From assembly GCF_029211265.1 (NCBI RefSeq), contig NZ_JARGEL010000031.1:110860-174859 (forward strand): a stretch of DNA of 64,000 nt. The letters are read 5' to 3'. This DNA is from Extensimonas soli. GTDB lineage: Bacteria; Pseudomonadota; Gammaproteobacteria; Burkholderiales; Burkholderiaceae_C. The notes beneath the pieces were generated by a model. It was not told where the DNA came from. It ran no database searches and saw only the letters and a list, made by a program, of their open reading frames with translations. The stretch's first letter is position 1, and each line of letters opens with the position of its first letter. The position numbers and the translations under genes were made by a program. Of the stretch, positions 49,693-59,260 are shown piece by piece.

Positions 49693-50337
49693 TTACGCCT
49701 TGGCCCCGCGCCCCGCGCGCCAGGTGCCGAAGATGGCGAGCAGCCCCGGCACCAAAATCAAAGCCCAGATGATCTTTTCGATGTGCATGCGCACCCAGGG
49801 CAGATTGCCGAAGAAATAGCCGGCCGAGCAAATGCCCAGCACCCACAAGAGCGCGCCGCCCACGTTGTAGGCGCTGAACTTGCCGCGCCCCATGTGCGCC
49901 ACGCCCGCGACGAAAGGCGCGAAGGTGCGGATGAAGGGCATGAAGCGCGCCAGCACGATGGTGATGCCGCCGTAGCGCTCGTAAAACTCATGCGCCTGCA
50001 GGAAGGCGCGGCGGTTGAACCAGCGCGAATCCTCCCACTGGAACACCTTGGGGCCGACGTAGCGCCCGATCGAATAGTTGCACTGGTCACCGAGCACCGC
50101 GGCAAGCAGCAACACCGCGCAGGCCGGCGCGAAGCCCATGAGGCCCGCGCCGCTCAGCGCACCCACCATGAAGAGCAGCGAGTCGCCGGGCAAAAATGGC
50201 ATGACGACCAGGCCCGTCTCTACGAACACTATCAAAAAGAGCAGCGCATAGACCCACAGGCCGTAGTTCTGCACGAACATTTCGAGGTATTTGTCCACGT
50301 GCAGGACGAAGTCGATCAGGAAGGTCACAAACTCCAT
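49693..50337 (-). CDS. DedA-family inner-membrane protein
   Basis: A 214-residue protein with the DedA core: FVETGLVVMPFLPGDSLLF, the GDQCNYSIGRYVG motif, FYERYGGITIVLARFMPFIRTFAPFVAG and several hydrophobic helices. DedA proteins support membrane homeostasis and transport of phospholipid carriers such as undecaprenyl phosphate. The F/ARFxPxxRTFxP arginines, needed for function in E. coli YqjA/YghB, are present. It is divergent from mutL. Confidence 0.93.
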   Translation of the reverse strand: MEFVTFLIDFVLHVDKYLEMFVQNYGLWVYALLFLIVFVETGLVVMPFLPGDSLLFMVGALSGAGLMGFAPACAVLLLAAVLGDQCNYSIGRYVGPKVFQWEDSRWFNRRAFLQAHEFYERYGGITIVLARFMPFIRTFAPFVAGVAHMGRGKFSAYNVGGALLWVLGICSAGYFFGNLPWVRMHIEKIIWALILVPGLLAIFGTWRAGRGAKA

Positions 50338-50478
50338 GGTGCTTTCGGCGAGAGGAAGGGGGAGCGGTATTATCCCCAGCCTGAAAATCCCCTTGGCCCT
50401 CGCCACGCCATCGCCCTCGCTTAGCTTTTCCCCCTGCCCTCCCTGCCCCGCCTGCGCCGCGGGCTGCCGCCTTGCCCC

Positions 50479-52488
50479 ATGCCTGCTTCCGCGATCCGCC
50501 GCTCCATCCGTGAACTGCCCGACGAGCTCATCAGCCAGATTGCCGCAGGCGAGGTGGTCGAGCGCCCGGCTTCGGTGGTGCGCGAGCTTGTGGACAACGC
50601 GCTCGATGCCAGCGCCACGCAAATCACCGTGCGCCTGCTTGCGGGTGGCGTGCGCCTGATCGCCGTGGAGGACGACGGCAGCGGCATCGCGCCCGACGAA
50701 CTGGCGATTGCGCTGCGCCGCCACGCAACGAGCAAGATCACGAGCCTGCACGACCTCGAAACCGTGGCGACCATGGGTTTCCGTGGCGAGGCGCTCGCGG
50801 CCATCGCCTCTGTGTCGGAGCTCGCGCTGCTGTCGCGCCCGCCCGAGCAGGCGAGCGCCTTTTTGCTCGACGCGCGCAGCGGCGAACTGCGCCCGGCGGC
50901 GCGCGGCGTGGGCACGACGGTGGAAGTGAAGGAGCTGTTTTTCTCCACGCCCGCGCGGCGCAAGTTCCTCAAGTCCGACGCCACCGAGCTCGCGCACTGC
51001 ATAGAGGCCGTGCGCCGCCACGCGCTCGCGCGGCCCGACGTGGGCTTTGCCATCTGGCACGAAGGCAAGCTCGTCGAGCAGTGGCGCGCCACCTGGACGC
51101 CGGGTGCGCCGCCCTCCCCTGACGCGCTCGAGCGGCGCCTGGCCGACGTGCTCGGCAGCGACTTCGTGACGCAGTCCGTGGCCGTACAGCACCAGGCGGG
51201 CCGCGTCACGGTGACGGGGCGCGCAGGATTGCCCGACGCGGCGCGCGCGCGCGGCGACCAGCAATACTGCTACGTCAACGGGCGCTTCGTGCGCGACAAG
51301 GTGCTCACGCACGCGGCGCGCAGCGCCTATGAAGACGTGCTGCACGGGCAAAAGCAGCCGATTTACGCGCTCTACGTCGAGCTCGACCCTGCGCGCGTCG
51401 ATGTCAACGTGCACCCGACCAAGATCGAGGTGCGCTTTCGCGACAGCCGCGAAGTGCACCAGGCCGTGCGCCACGCGATCGAAGACGCTCTCGCGGCGCC
51501 GCGCGCCGCCCTGCTCGCCAAGCAGGGTGCAAACCTTGCGCCGAGCGCGCCGCAGCTGCGCCCAGCGGGCAGCGACGATTCAAGGCCAAAATGGCTTCAA
51601 ACCAAGGCGTGGCAAGCGCAAGCAGCTATGCAATTTGAGGATGGCGCGGGCCACCGCGTGCACGACCTCGCCGCGCTGTGGGGGGCGCCGCCCTGCCCTG
51701 CCCCAGCGTCGGCAATGCCTGACACCGAGCCCGCGCTGGCTACTACCGCCGGTGCCTATGCAGGCGACGCCGCACACGCCTTGGCGCCGCTGCCCCTGGG
51801 CGTACAAGAGCGCGCCGGCACGTTTCGCATTGCACCAACGCCACCATCGACGCAAGCCACCACCGCCACACCCGACAATCCGGCGCCGCATGCCGACGCG
51901 TCCATGCCGCTGGGCCAGGCCATCGCGCAACTGCACGGCATCTACATCCTGGCCGAAAACGCGCAGGGGCTGGTGCTCGTCGATATGCACGCGGCGCACG
52001 AGCGCATCGTCTATGAACGCCTCAAGGCGCAGGCCGCCCAGGGCGCGCGCATCGCGAGCCAGCCGCTGCTGATACCGGCCACGTTCGCAGCCACGCCCGA
52101 GGAAGTCGCCATGGCCGAAGAAGCCGTGGAACTGCTCGCCACGCTGGGACTGGAAGTGACGCCGTTTTCGCCCAAAACGCTTGCGGTGCGCGCCGTGCCC
52201 GCGGTGCTCGCGCAGGCCGAGCCCGTGGCACTCGCGCGCAGCGTGCTCGCCGAGATCGCGGCGCACGGCCTCAGCGGCGTGGTGCAGCGCGCGCACGACG
52301 AGCTGCTGGCCACCATGGCCTGCCACGGCGCCGTGCGCGCGAACCGGCGCCTCTCCATCCCCGAGATGAACGCGCTGCTGCGCCAGATGGAAGTGACCGA
52401 GCGCTCCGACCAGTGCAACCACGGCCGCCCGACCTGGCGCCAGCTCACGCTGCGCGAGCTCGATGCGCTGTTTTTGCGCGGGCGCTGA
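50479..52488 (+). CDS. mutL: DNA mismatch repair protein MutL, endonuclease type
   Basis: MutL links mismatch recognition to strand removal. The 669-residue protein has the N-terminal GHKL ATPase (IAAGEVVERPASVVRELVDN, DDGSGI, GFRGEALAAIASV), a variable linker (about 345-470) and a C-terminal dimer domain. The latter has DMHAAHERIVYE, ACHGAVRANRRL and CNHGRPTW. These are the three metal-site motifs of nicking MutL proteins, with Met in place of the Gln of DQHA, as in Neisseria. The linker contains a repeat-derived stretch at 51581-51628. Confidence 0.96.
   Translation: MPASAIRRSIRELPDELISQIAAGEVVERPASVVRELVDNALDASATQITVRLLAGGVRLIAVEDDGSGIAPDELAIALRRHATSKITSLHDLETVATMGFRGEALAAIASVSELALLSRPPEQASAFLLDARSGELRPAARGVGTTVEVKELFFSTPARRKFLKSDATELAHCIEAVRRHALARPDVGFAIWHEGKLVEQWRATWTPGAPPSPDALERRLADVLGSDFVTQSVAVQHQAGRVTVTGRAGLPDAARARGDQQYCYVNGRFVRDKVLTHAARSAYEDVLHGQKQPIYALYVELDPARVDVNVHPTKIEVRFRDSREVHQAVRHAIEDALAAPRAALLAKQGANLAPSAPQLRPAGSDDSRPKWLQTKAWQAQAAMQFEDGAGHRVHDLAALWGAPPCPAPASAMPDTEPALATTAGAYAGDAAHALAPLPLGVQERAGTFRIAPTPPSTQATTATPDNPAPHADASMPLGQAIAQLHGIYILAENAQGLVLVDMHAAHERIVYERLKAQAAQGARIASQPLLIPATFAATPEEVAMAEEAVELLATLGLEVTPFSPKTLAVRAVPAVLAQAEPVALARSVLAEIAAHGLSGVVQRAHDELLATMACHGAVRANRRLSIPEMNALLRQMEVTERSDQCNHGRPTWRQLTLRELDALFLRGR
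51581..51628. repeat. Repeat-derived segment inside the mutL linker
   Basis: GGCCAAAATGGCTTCAAA followed by CAAGCGCAAGCAGCTAT resembles, on the complementary strand, the ATAGCTGCTTGCGCTTG...GAAGCCATTTTGG repeats of Comamonadaceae. The 15 bases 51613-51627 also occur in lpdA (15278-15292). It is read in frame as roughly residues 368-384. Confidence 0.55.
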
Positions 52489-52504
52489 CCCACTGTATCG
52501 TGCC

Positions 52505-53170
52505 GTGCACCTCCTCCTGATCGAAGACGACGCACCGCTCGCGCGCGCCCTGCTCGACTTTCTCGCGGGCCAGGGTTTCGTGGGCCAATGCGCGCCCAGC
52601 CTGGCGCAGGCGCGCGTGCTGCTGCCGCTCGCGCACTGGGATGCAGTGCTGCTCGACTGGCAACTGCCCGACGGCGAAGGGCTCACGCTGCTGCCGCTGC
52701 TGCGTCGCCAGCTGCCGGGCAGCCCCGTGCTCATGCTCACGGCGCGCGACCAGATCACCGACCGCATCCGCGGCCTCGATGCCGGCGCCGACGACTACCT
52801 CGTCAAACCTTTCGACCCGCAAGAGCTGCTCGCGCGCCTGCGCGCCGTGGAGCGGCGCATCAGCGGCATGCACAGCGCCGTGCTGCGCATGCCGGGGCTG
52901 GAGATCGACCTGGGCCGCCACCAGGTGCTGCGCGACGGGCAGCCGGTCGAGCTCACGGCCAAGGAATGGGCGCTGCTGCGCGTGCTCGCCCTGCGCCCCG
53001 AGCGCATCCACACGCGCGAGAGCCTGCAAGGCGCGCTCTACGGCCTCGACGGCGACGCGAGCAGCAACACGCTCGAAGTGTTCATCAGCAACCTGCGGCG
53101 CAAGATCGGGCGCGAGCGCATCCAGACGCTGCGCGGACTGGGCTACCGGCTGCAACTGGGTGCCACATGA
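52505..53170 (+). CDS. OmpR/QseB-type response regulator
   Basis: A 221-residue regulator. The receiver has E7-D8-D9, phospho-acceptor D51 (VLLDWQLPDGEG) and Lys in LVKPFD. The C-terminal OmpR winged helix ends TLRGLGYRL. A GTG start at 52505 (VHLLLIEDDAP) is preferred, since the ATG further upstream lies within the mutL end. It begins 16 bases after mutL and is followed by its kinase, with AGGAGG before that start. Targets are unknown; the metal efflux genes downstream are candidates. Confidence 0.92.
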   Translation: MHLLLIEDDAPLARALLDFLAGQGFVGQCAPSLAQARVLLPLAHWDAVLLDWQLPDGEGLTLLPLLRRQLPGSPVLMLTARDQITDRIRGLDAGADDYLVKPFDPQELLARLRAVERRISGMHSAVLRMPGLEIDLGRHQVLRDGQPVELTAKEWALLRVLALRPERIHTRESLQGALYGLDGDASSNTLEVFISNLRRKIGRERIQTLRGLGYRLQLGAT

Positions 53171-53201
53171 GGGCGCGACCCGAGAACGCCAGGAGGACGC
53201 G

Positions 53202-54626
53202 ATGAGGAAAGCCCCCGCGAAAGTGCGCCGTACGCGCAGCCTCTCGTGGGCGCTCACACGCGCGCTGCTGCCCTGGACGGGGCTGCTGTGGCTTGCCACC
53301 AGCATCGCCGTGGGCTGGTACATGCAGCACGAGCTCGAGGCGCAGCTCGACGCCGGTCTCGTGCAAAGCGGCGAACGCCTGCTCGATCTGGCCTCGCACG
53401 ACGCGCGCAACCACCGCCTGCCAAGCCAGCGCGACGGCACGCTGTTTCGCCAGGAGGTGCCGCACCTCAACCTTGGCAACGCCGGCGCGAGCGTGATGTT
53501 TTACCAGGTGGTGAACGACCGCAACGAACTGCTGCTGCGCTCGTCCGACGCGCCGCACCGCGCCCTGCCGGTGCCGCTGCGCACGGGCTTTGCCAACGCC
53601 CAGGGCTTGCGCATCTATACCCTGGCGCACCCGGACATGCCCATGTTCATCCATGTGGCCGACACGCTCGAATACCGCCGCGCCGCGCGCAACGAGACCT
53701 TGGCGGGGCTGCTGCTGCCCTTGCTCGTACTGCTGCCCGCCTACGCGCTGTTGATCCGCGCCATCACGCGCCGCACCCTGGCCCCGGCAGGGCGGCTCGC
53801 GCGCGAACTGCAGCGGCGCGACGGGAGCCACCTCGCGCCCGTGCCCGAACAAGACTTGCCGACCGAATTGCAGACCATTGCACACAGCGCCAACCACCTG
53901 CTGCAGCGCCTGGCGGACGCGCTCGACACCGAGCGCGCGCTGGCCGCGAACGCTGCGCACGAGCTGCGCACGCCACTCGCCACCGTGCGCCTGCACCTGC
54001 AGACCGCGCTGGAACAAGTGCCCGACGGCAGCGGGCGGGCACCGCTGCAGCAAGCGCAGGTGGCGCTCGAGCGCCTCAGCCGCCGCTGCGAAAAGCTGCT
54101 GCAGCTCTCGCGCGCCGAATCGGGCGCGGCGCTCGCGCAAGAGCGCGTCAACCTCGGCCAGCTCGCCGCCGCGGTGGCACAGGAATTCTGGGCTGCCGAC
54201 GCCAGCCTGCTGCAGCGCCTGCAACTCGTGCTGCCCGAACACACCGACGTGTGGGTGCGCGGCGACTTTGACGCACTCGCGATCGCGCTGCGCAATCTGG
54301 TCGAAAACGCCCAGCGCTACGCCCCCAACGACCCCATCGTGCTCGAAGTCCGCGCACCCGCCCGCTGCAGCGTGCGCGACCAGGGACCGGGCATGGCGCC
54401 CACGCAGATCGCCCAGCTGCTGCAGCGCCACCAGCGCGGCCAGGCTACTTCCGGCACCGTATCGCCCGGCACGTCTGCGCATGGCGTGCGCGTGCCGGGC
54501 TATGGCCTGGGCCTCTCCATCGTGCAAACCATTGCCGAGCGCCAGGGCGGGCGGCTCAGCCTGCTGTCGCCCCCCGAGGGGCAGGATTCTGGGCTTGAGG
54601 CCGTGCTGGAACTCGTACCAGCCTGA
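53202..54626 (+). CDS. QseC-like sensor histidine kinase
   Basis: A 474-residue kinase with transmembrane helix 1 (LLPWTGLLWLATSIAVGWYM), a periplasmic sensor of about 130 residues, helix 2 (LLLPLLVLLPAYALLIRAI), HAMP-like linker, HisKA with H253 (AHELRTPLATVRLHLQ) and HATPase motifs (NLVENAQRYAP, DQGPGMA, GYGLGLSIVQTIAE). It pairs with the regulator just upstream. The stimulus is not evident; metal or envelope stress are possibilities given the neighbours. Confidence 0.92.
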   Translation: MRKAPAKVRRTRSLSWALTRALLPWTGLLWLATSIAVGWYMQHELEAQLDAGLVQSGERLLDLASHDARNHRLPSQRDGTLFRQEVPHLNLGNAGASVMFYQVVNDRNELLLRSSDAPHRALPVPLRTGFANAQGLRIYTLAHPDMPMFIHVADTLEYRRAARNETLAGLLLPLLVLLPAYALLIRAITRRTLAPAGRLARELQRRDGSHLAPVPEQDLPTELQTIAHSANHLLQRLADALDTERALAANAAHELRTPLATVRLHLQTALEQVPDGSGRAPLQQAQVALERLSRRCEKLLQLSRAESGAALAQERVNLGQLAAAVAQEFWAADASLLQRLQLVLPEHTDVWVRGDFDALAIALRNLVENAQRYAPNDPIVLEVRAPARCSVRDQGPGMAPTQIAQLLQRHQRGQATSGTVSPGTSAHGVRVPGYGLGLSIVQTIAERQGGRLSLLSPPEGQDSGLEAVLELVPA

Positions 54627-54785
54627 GAGGCTGAGAGTCTTTCGTCCATGGCCGCCTTGCACACCCAAACACTCCCGCTCGTCGTTGCAAATGCTCGCCA
54701 TAGCCCGCGCTATGGCTGCGCTTTGCGCCGCTATCGGTGGCGTTTGGATGCGCCTTTCGGCCACGGCTGAAAAATTCTCAGCCTC
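54627..54785. repeat. 159-bp palindromic element of the 2216-2385 architecture
   Basis: GAGGCTGAGA (54627-54636) and TCTCAGCCTC (54776-54785) bound an imperfect palindrome whose exact centre is GCCATAGC-CCGC-GCTATGGC (54697-54716). It starts on the base after the sensor kinase TGA. Size and the central CCATAG/CTATGG pair match the element at 2216-2385, though terminal sequences differ. The next 110 bases up to the adaptor gene hold no other feature. Confidence 0.75.
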
Positions 54786-54899
54786 TGACTCCGCGGGCCC
54801 GGCAGCGCCGCCGCCATTCATCTTGCCTTCAGGAAAAAGCCTTATCGTTACGCCCCGTGCGCCACTATGGCGCGATCCACAACGACAGGGGTTTTCCAC

Positions 54900-56165
54900 A
54901 TGCCAACGCATTTGCCCGCACGCTGGGCGCTGCGCGTGTTTCTTGGTGCATCGCTCGGCGCGGCTGCGGCCTGCGGCGTGCAGGCCGCACAGACGCAGCA
55001 ACCGCCACCAACGCCAGCAAGTCCCACAGCAACAAAGGCAGCGGCCCCAGCCGCAAGCAAACCTGCTTCCTCCGCTGCTGCCGCAAGCTCCACGGCAAAT
55101 GCCGCAAGCCCAAACCTGGCCCCCATTGCCTGGAGCGATGCGCAGGCGCAGGCCGCAGGCGTGCGCACGCAGGTGGTCACCGCCGATGCGACCGGCGCGG
55201 CCGCGGGCATGGTGCTGCAGGGCACGGTGGAGCTGCCGCCGCAGGCCGTCGAAGTGCTCAGCGCGCCCTTGGCCGGGGTGGTGCAGCGCGTGTTCGTGGG
55301 CGCGGGGCAGCAGGTGCCGGCGGGCGCGCCGGTGGCGCAGCTGCTGAGCCCCGAGCTCGTCGCCTGGCAGCGCGAGCTGCTACAGGCACAAGAGCAGGAG
55401 CGGCTTGCTGCGAGCCGGCTGGCGCGCGACGAAAAGCTGCATTCCGAAGGCATCATCGCAGGCTTGCGGCTCGAAGACAGTCGCGCCCAGCACCGGCTCG
55501 CGCAGCTGAATTTGCAGGAGCGCCAGCAGGCGCTGCGCCTGGCCGGGGCGGCGCCCGCGGGTGGGCAGCTGCAGCCCGCACTCGCGGTGCGTGCCACGGC
55601 GGCGGGCACGGTGCTCGAAGTGCTGGCCGCACCCGGCCAGCGGCTCGAGGCCGGCATGCCGGTGGCCAAGCTCGCGCGCAGCGGGCAATGGGCGATCCGC
55701 CTGCAGGCCACGCCGGCGCAGGCGCAAAGCCTGCAAGTGGGCGACTTGCTGCGCGTGCCGGGCTGCAAGGCGCCCGCACGCCTCGCGGCCATCGTGCCGC
55801 AGGTGGACGCCGGCAACCAGATGGTGCAGCTGCGCGCCGACTTCAACGCCAAGGAAGACTGCCTGCGCGCAAACCAGTTCGTGCAGGCCACGGTGCTCGC
55901 AGGCGCTACGCCTTCAGGAGCTTCTCAGGCAGTATCCACGGGCGCTTTGCTCGCATTGCCTGCTGAAGCCGTGGTGCGCAACCAGGGCCGCGCCTACGTG
56001 TTCGTCAAAACCCCCAAGGGCTTCGTGCCCACGCCGATCGAGGTGGCCAGCGAAAGCGGCGCCAAGGTGCAGGTGCGCGCGGGCCTGCGCAGCGGCGCCG
56101 AGGTCGCCGTGCGCGGCCTCGCCGCGCTCAAGGGCGCGTGGCTGGGCATGGGCGCTGAGGAGTGA
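54900..56165 (+). CDS. Heavy-metal RND periplasmic adaptor (CzcB/CusB-like)
   Basis: A 421-residue adaptor with signal peptide, an Ala/Pro/Thr-rich linker (about 30-75), lipoyl halves (SAPLAGVVQRVFVGAGQQVPA; ALAVRATAAGTVLEVLAAPG) and barrel domains. There is no N-terminal His/Met metal-binding cluster of the CusB or ZneB kind. It is followed two bases later by the permease gene and lies downstream of a two-component system. Confidence 0.9.
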   Translation: MPTHLPARWALRVFLGASLGAAAACGVQAAQTQQPPPTPASPTATKAAAPAASKPASSAAAASSTANAASPNLAPIAWSDAQAQAAGVRTQVVTADATGAAAGMVLQGTVELPPQAVEVLSAPLAGVVQRVFVGAGQQVPAGAPVAQLLSPELVAWQRELLQAQEQERLAASRLARDEKLHSEGIIAGLRLEDSRAQHRLAQLNLQERQQALRLAGAAPAGGQLQPALAVRATAAGTVLEVLAAPGQRLEAGMPVAKLARSGQWAIRLQATPAQAQSLQVGDLLRVPGCKAPARLAAIVPQVDAGNQMVQLRADFNAKEDCLRANQFVQATVLAGATPSGASQAVSTGALLALPAEAVVRNQGRAYVFVKTPKGFVPTPIEVASESGAKVQVRAGLRSGAEVAVRGLAALKGAWLGMGAEE

Positions 56166-56167
56166 CG

Positions 56168-59100
56168 ATGCTGTCCCGCCTGATTGCCTTTTCACTCGCG
56201 CAGCGGCTGCTCGTGGCCGTGCTCACGCTGGGGCTGCTGGCCGCAGGCGTGCTGGCGCTGCGCGACCTGCCGATCGACGCCTTTCCCGATGTCTCGACCA
56301 CGCAGGTCAAGATCATCCTCAAGGCGCCGGGCATGACGCCCGCCGAGGTCGAAACGCGCATCGTCGCGCCCATCGAGCAGGAGCTGCTGGGCATTCCGCA
56401 CCAGGTGATGCTGCGCTCGCAAAGCAAGTACGCGATTGCCGACATCACGCTCGACTTTGCCGACGGCACCGACATCTACTGGGCGCGCCAGCAGGTCAGC
56501 GAGCGGCTCGCGGGCGTGATGGGCGACTTGCCCGCAGGCACCGCGGGCGGGCTTGCGCCCATCACCACGCCGCTGGGCGAAGCCTTCATGTTCACCATCG
56601 AAGGGCCGGCGAGCCTGGCCGAAAAGCGCCGCGTGCTCGACTACGTGGTGCGCCCGCGCCTGCGCGACCTGCCCGGCGTGGCCGACGTGAACACGCTGGG
56701 CGGGCTGGTGCAAACCTTCGAGGTGGTGCCCGACGTGGCGGCGCTGGCTGCGCGCGGCGTGTCGCTGCAGCAGCTGCAGGACGCGCTCGCGGCCAACAAC
56801 CGCAATGACGGCGCCGGGCGCCTCTCGAGCGGTGAAGAGTCGCTGCTGGTGCGCAGCGACGGCAGCATCCGCTCGCTCGACGACGTGCGCGCCATCGCCA
56901 TCACGCAGCGCGGCGGCAACGCCGTGCGCGTGGGCGACGTGGCCACGGTGCAGCTGGGCGCGCTCACGCGCTACGGCACGGTGACCGAAAACGGCCAGGG
57001 CGAGGCCGTCGAAGGGCTGGTGCTAAGCCTGCGCGGCGCCAACGCCAAGCAGCTCGTGCAGGACGTGAAAGACCGCCTGCAGGAGATCCAATCCAGCCTG
57101 CCCAAGGACATGAGCATCACGCCGTTTTACGACCGCGGCAACCTCGTGGGCCGCGCCGTGGGCACGGTGACCAAGGCGCTGCAGGAGGCCATCGTGCTTG
57201 TGCTGGTGCTGCTGCTGCTGTTTCTGGGCAACCTGCGCGCGGCCCTCGTGGTGGCCCTGATCCTGCCGCTGTCGGCGCTGGCCACGTTCGTGCTCATGCA
57301 GCAGTGGGGCTTGTCGGCCAACCTGATGTCGCTGGGCGGCCTGGCGATTGCGATCGGCATGCTGGTGGATGCGGCCGTGGTGGTGGTGGAGAACATCGAG
57401 GCGCACCAGGGCGAGCGCAGCGTCTCGCGCCTGCACATGCTCTACCGCGCCACGCAGGAGGTGGCCACGCCGGTGGCCGCGGGCGTGCTGATCATCATGA
57501 TCGTGTTCCTGCCGCTCTTGACCCTGCAGGGGCTGGAGGGCAAGCTGTTCGGCCCGGTGGCGCTGACCATCGTGTTTGCGCTCGGCGCTTCGCTGCTGCT
57601 GTCGCTCACCGTCATCCCGGTGCTGGCCTCGGTGGCGCTCAAGCAGAGCGGCCACCACGGCAGCCCCTGGCTGGTGCGCAAGCTCGAAGCCGCGTACCAG
57701 CCGCTGCTGCACTGGGCGCTGGGCCATGCGCGCGTGGTCATCGTCGCAGCGCTGCTTGCGCTCGTGGGCGCGGCGCTGCTCTTTCCGCTCATCGGCAAGT
57801 CGTTCATGCCCACGCTGGACGAGGGCGACATCATCATGCAGGTGGAAAAGCTGCCCTCGATCAACCTTGCGCAATCGGCCGCCACCGACATGGCGCTGCA
57901 GCGGCGCATCCTGGCGGCCGTGCCCGAGGTGCAGCGCATCGTCGCGCGCGTGGGCTCGGACGAGCTCGGGCTGGATCCGATGGGGCTCAACGAAACCGAC
58001 ACCTTTTTGGTGCTCAAGCCGCGCGAAACCTGGCGCTTTCAGACCAAGGAAGAGCTCGTGGACGCGATCCGCAAGGCCGCTGGCGCCATTCCCGGCGTGA
58101 ACCTGAGCTTCACGCAGCCGATTGAAATGCGCACTTCGGAAATGCTCTCGGGCGTGCGCGGCGACCTGGCCATCAAAATTTTCGGCCCCAACGCCGACGA
58201 GCTCTCGCGCCTTGCGGCGCAGGTGGTGCAGACGGTGCAAGCGCTGCCCGGCAGCGAGGACGTGCTCACGGCGCAAAACGGCGGCGTGCAGTATTACCGC
58301 ATCGCCATCGACCGCGTGGCCGTGGGCCGTCTGGGGCTCACTGTGGATGAGGTGCAAAACGACCTGCGCGCCTTGGTGGAAGGCCGGCGCGTGGGCGTGG
58401 TGATGCAGGACATCCGGCGCGTGCCGCTGGTGGTGCGCGGCAGCGAGGAACTGCGCCTGTCGCCCACCGAATTCGCGCAGCTGCGCCTGCCCCTGGCCGA
58501 CGGGCGCACGGTGGCACTGAGCCAGATCGCCCAGCTCGAGGTGATCGACGGGCCCGTGAAGATCGAGCGCGAAAAATCCATGCGCATGGCCGTGGTGCGC
58601 GCCAACGTGCGCGGGCGCGACCTGGTGGGCTTCGTCGAAGAGGCCAAGGCCGCCGTGGCGCAAAAGGTGCCGCTGCCCGCAGGCTACAGCCTGGCCTGGG
58701 GTGGCCAGTTCGAAAACCAGCAGCGCGCCGCCGCGCGCCTCACGATGGTGGTGCCGGTGGCGCTGGCGCTGATTGTGGGCGTGCTGTTTGCCACGCTGGG
58801 CAGCCTGCCGCAGGCGATTCTGGTGTTCGTGAACATTCCGCTGGCGCTCATCGGCGGCGTGGTGTCGCTCGCGATTTCGGGCGAATACCTGTCGGTGCCG
58901 GCCTCAGTGGGCTTCATTGCGCTCATGGGCATCGCGGTGCTCAATGGCCTGGTGCTGGTCACCTACTTCAACCAGCTGGCCGCGCGCGGCATGCCTGTGG
59001 AAGAAGTGGTGCGCCAGGGCTCGCTGCGCCGCCTGCGCCCCGTGCTCATGACGGCCAGCATCACCGCGCTGGGCCTGATCCCGCTGCTGCTGGCGACCGG

Positions 59101-59260
59101 GCCGGGCTCCGAAATCCAGCGCCCGCTCGCGGTGGTGGTGATCGGCGGGCTGGTCAGTTCCACGCTGCTCACGCTGGTGGTGTTGCCGATTCTGTACCGG
59201 CGCTTTTTCGACCCGGCCGCGCACCGCGCCAAGCCGGCAGCAACCCAGGGGGCCGCATGA
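56168..59260 (+). CDS. Heavy-metal RND permease (CzcA/CusA family)
   Basis: A 1030-residue inner-membrane pump. TM4 reads AIGMLVDAAVVVVENIEAHQ, the HME pattern with DAA...VEN, and TM10 reads GIAVLNGLVLVTYFNQL. CzcA-type zinc/cobalt pumps have DFG...DGA...VEN and copper pumps DAA...IEN, so the substrate is unclear and may be a divalent cation other than Zn/Co/Cd. It overlaps the DUF3240 gene by four bases. Confidence 0.92.
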   Translation: MLSRLIAFSLAQRLLVAVLTLGLLAAGVLALRDLPIDAFPDVSTTQVKIILKAPGMTPAEVETRIVAPIEQELLGIPHQVMLRSQSKYAIADITLDFADGTDIYWARQQVSERLAGVMGDLPAGTAGGLAPITTPLGEAFMFTIEGPASLAEKRRVLDYVVRPRLRDLPGVADVNTLGGLVQTFEVVPDVAALAARGVSLQQLQDALAANNRNDGAGRLSSGEESLLVRSDGSIRSLDDVRAIAITQRGGNAVRVGDVATVQLGALTRYGTVTENGQGEAVEGLVLSLRGANAKQLVQDVKDRLQEIQSSLPKDMSITPFYDRGNLVGRAVGTVTKALQEAIVLVLVLLLLFLGNLRAALVVALILPLSALATFVLMQQWGLSANLMSLGGLAIAIGMLVDAAVVVVENIEAHQGERSVSRLHMLYRATQEVATPVAAGVLIIMIVFLPLLTLQGLEGKLFGPVALTIVFALGASLLLSLTVIPVLASVALKQSGHHGSPWLVRKLEAAYQPLLHWALGHARVVIVAALLALVGAALLFPLIGKSFMPTLDEGDIIMQVEKLPSINLAQSAATDMALQRRILAAVPEVQRIVARVGSDELGLDPMGLNETDTFLVLKPRETWRFQTKEELVDAIRKAAGAIPGVNLSFTQPIEMRTSEMLSGVRGDLAIKIFGPNADELSRLAAQVVQTVQALPGSEDVLTAQNGGVQYYRIAIDRVAVGRLGLTVDEVQNDLRALVEGRRVGVVMQDIRRVPLVVRGSEELRLSPTEFAQLRLPLADGRTVALSQIAQLEVIDGPVKIEREKSMRMAVVRANVRGRDLVGFVEEAKAAVAQKVPLPAGYSLAWGGQFENQQRAAARLTMVVPVALALIVGVLFATLGSLPQAILVFVNIPLALIGGVVSLAISGEYLSVPASVGFIALMGIAVLNGLVLVTYFNQLAARGMPVEEVVRQGSLRRLRPVLMTASITALGLIPLLLATGPGSEIQRPLAVVVIGGLVSSTLLTLVVLPILYRRFFDPAAHRAKPAATQGAA

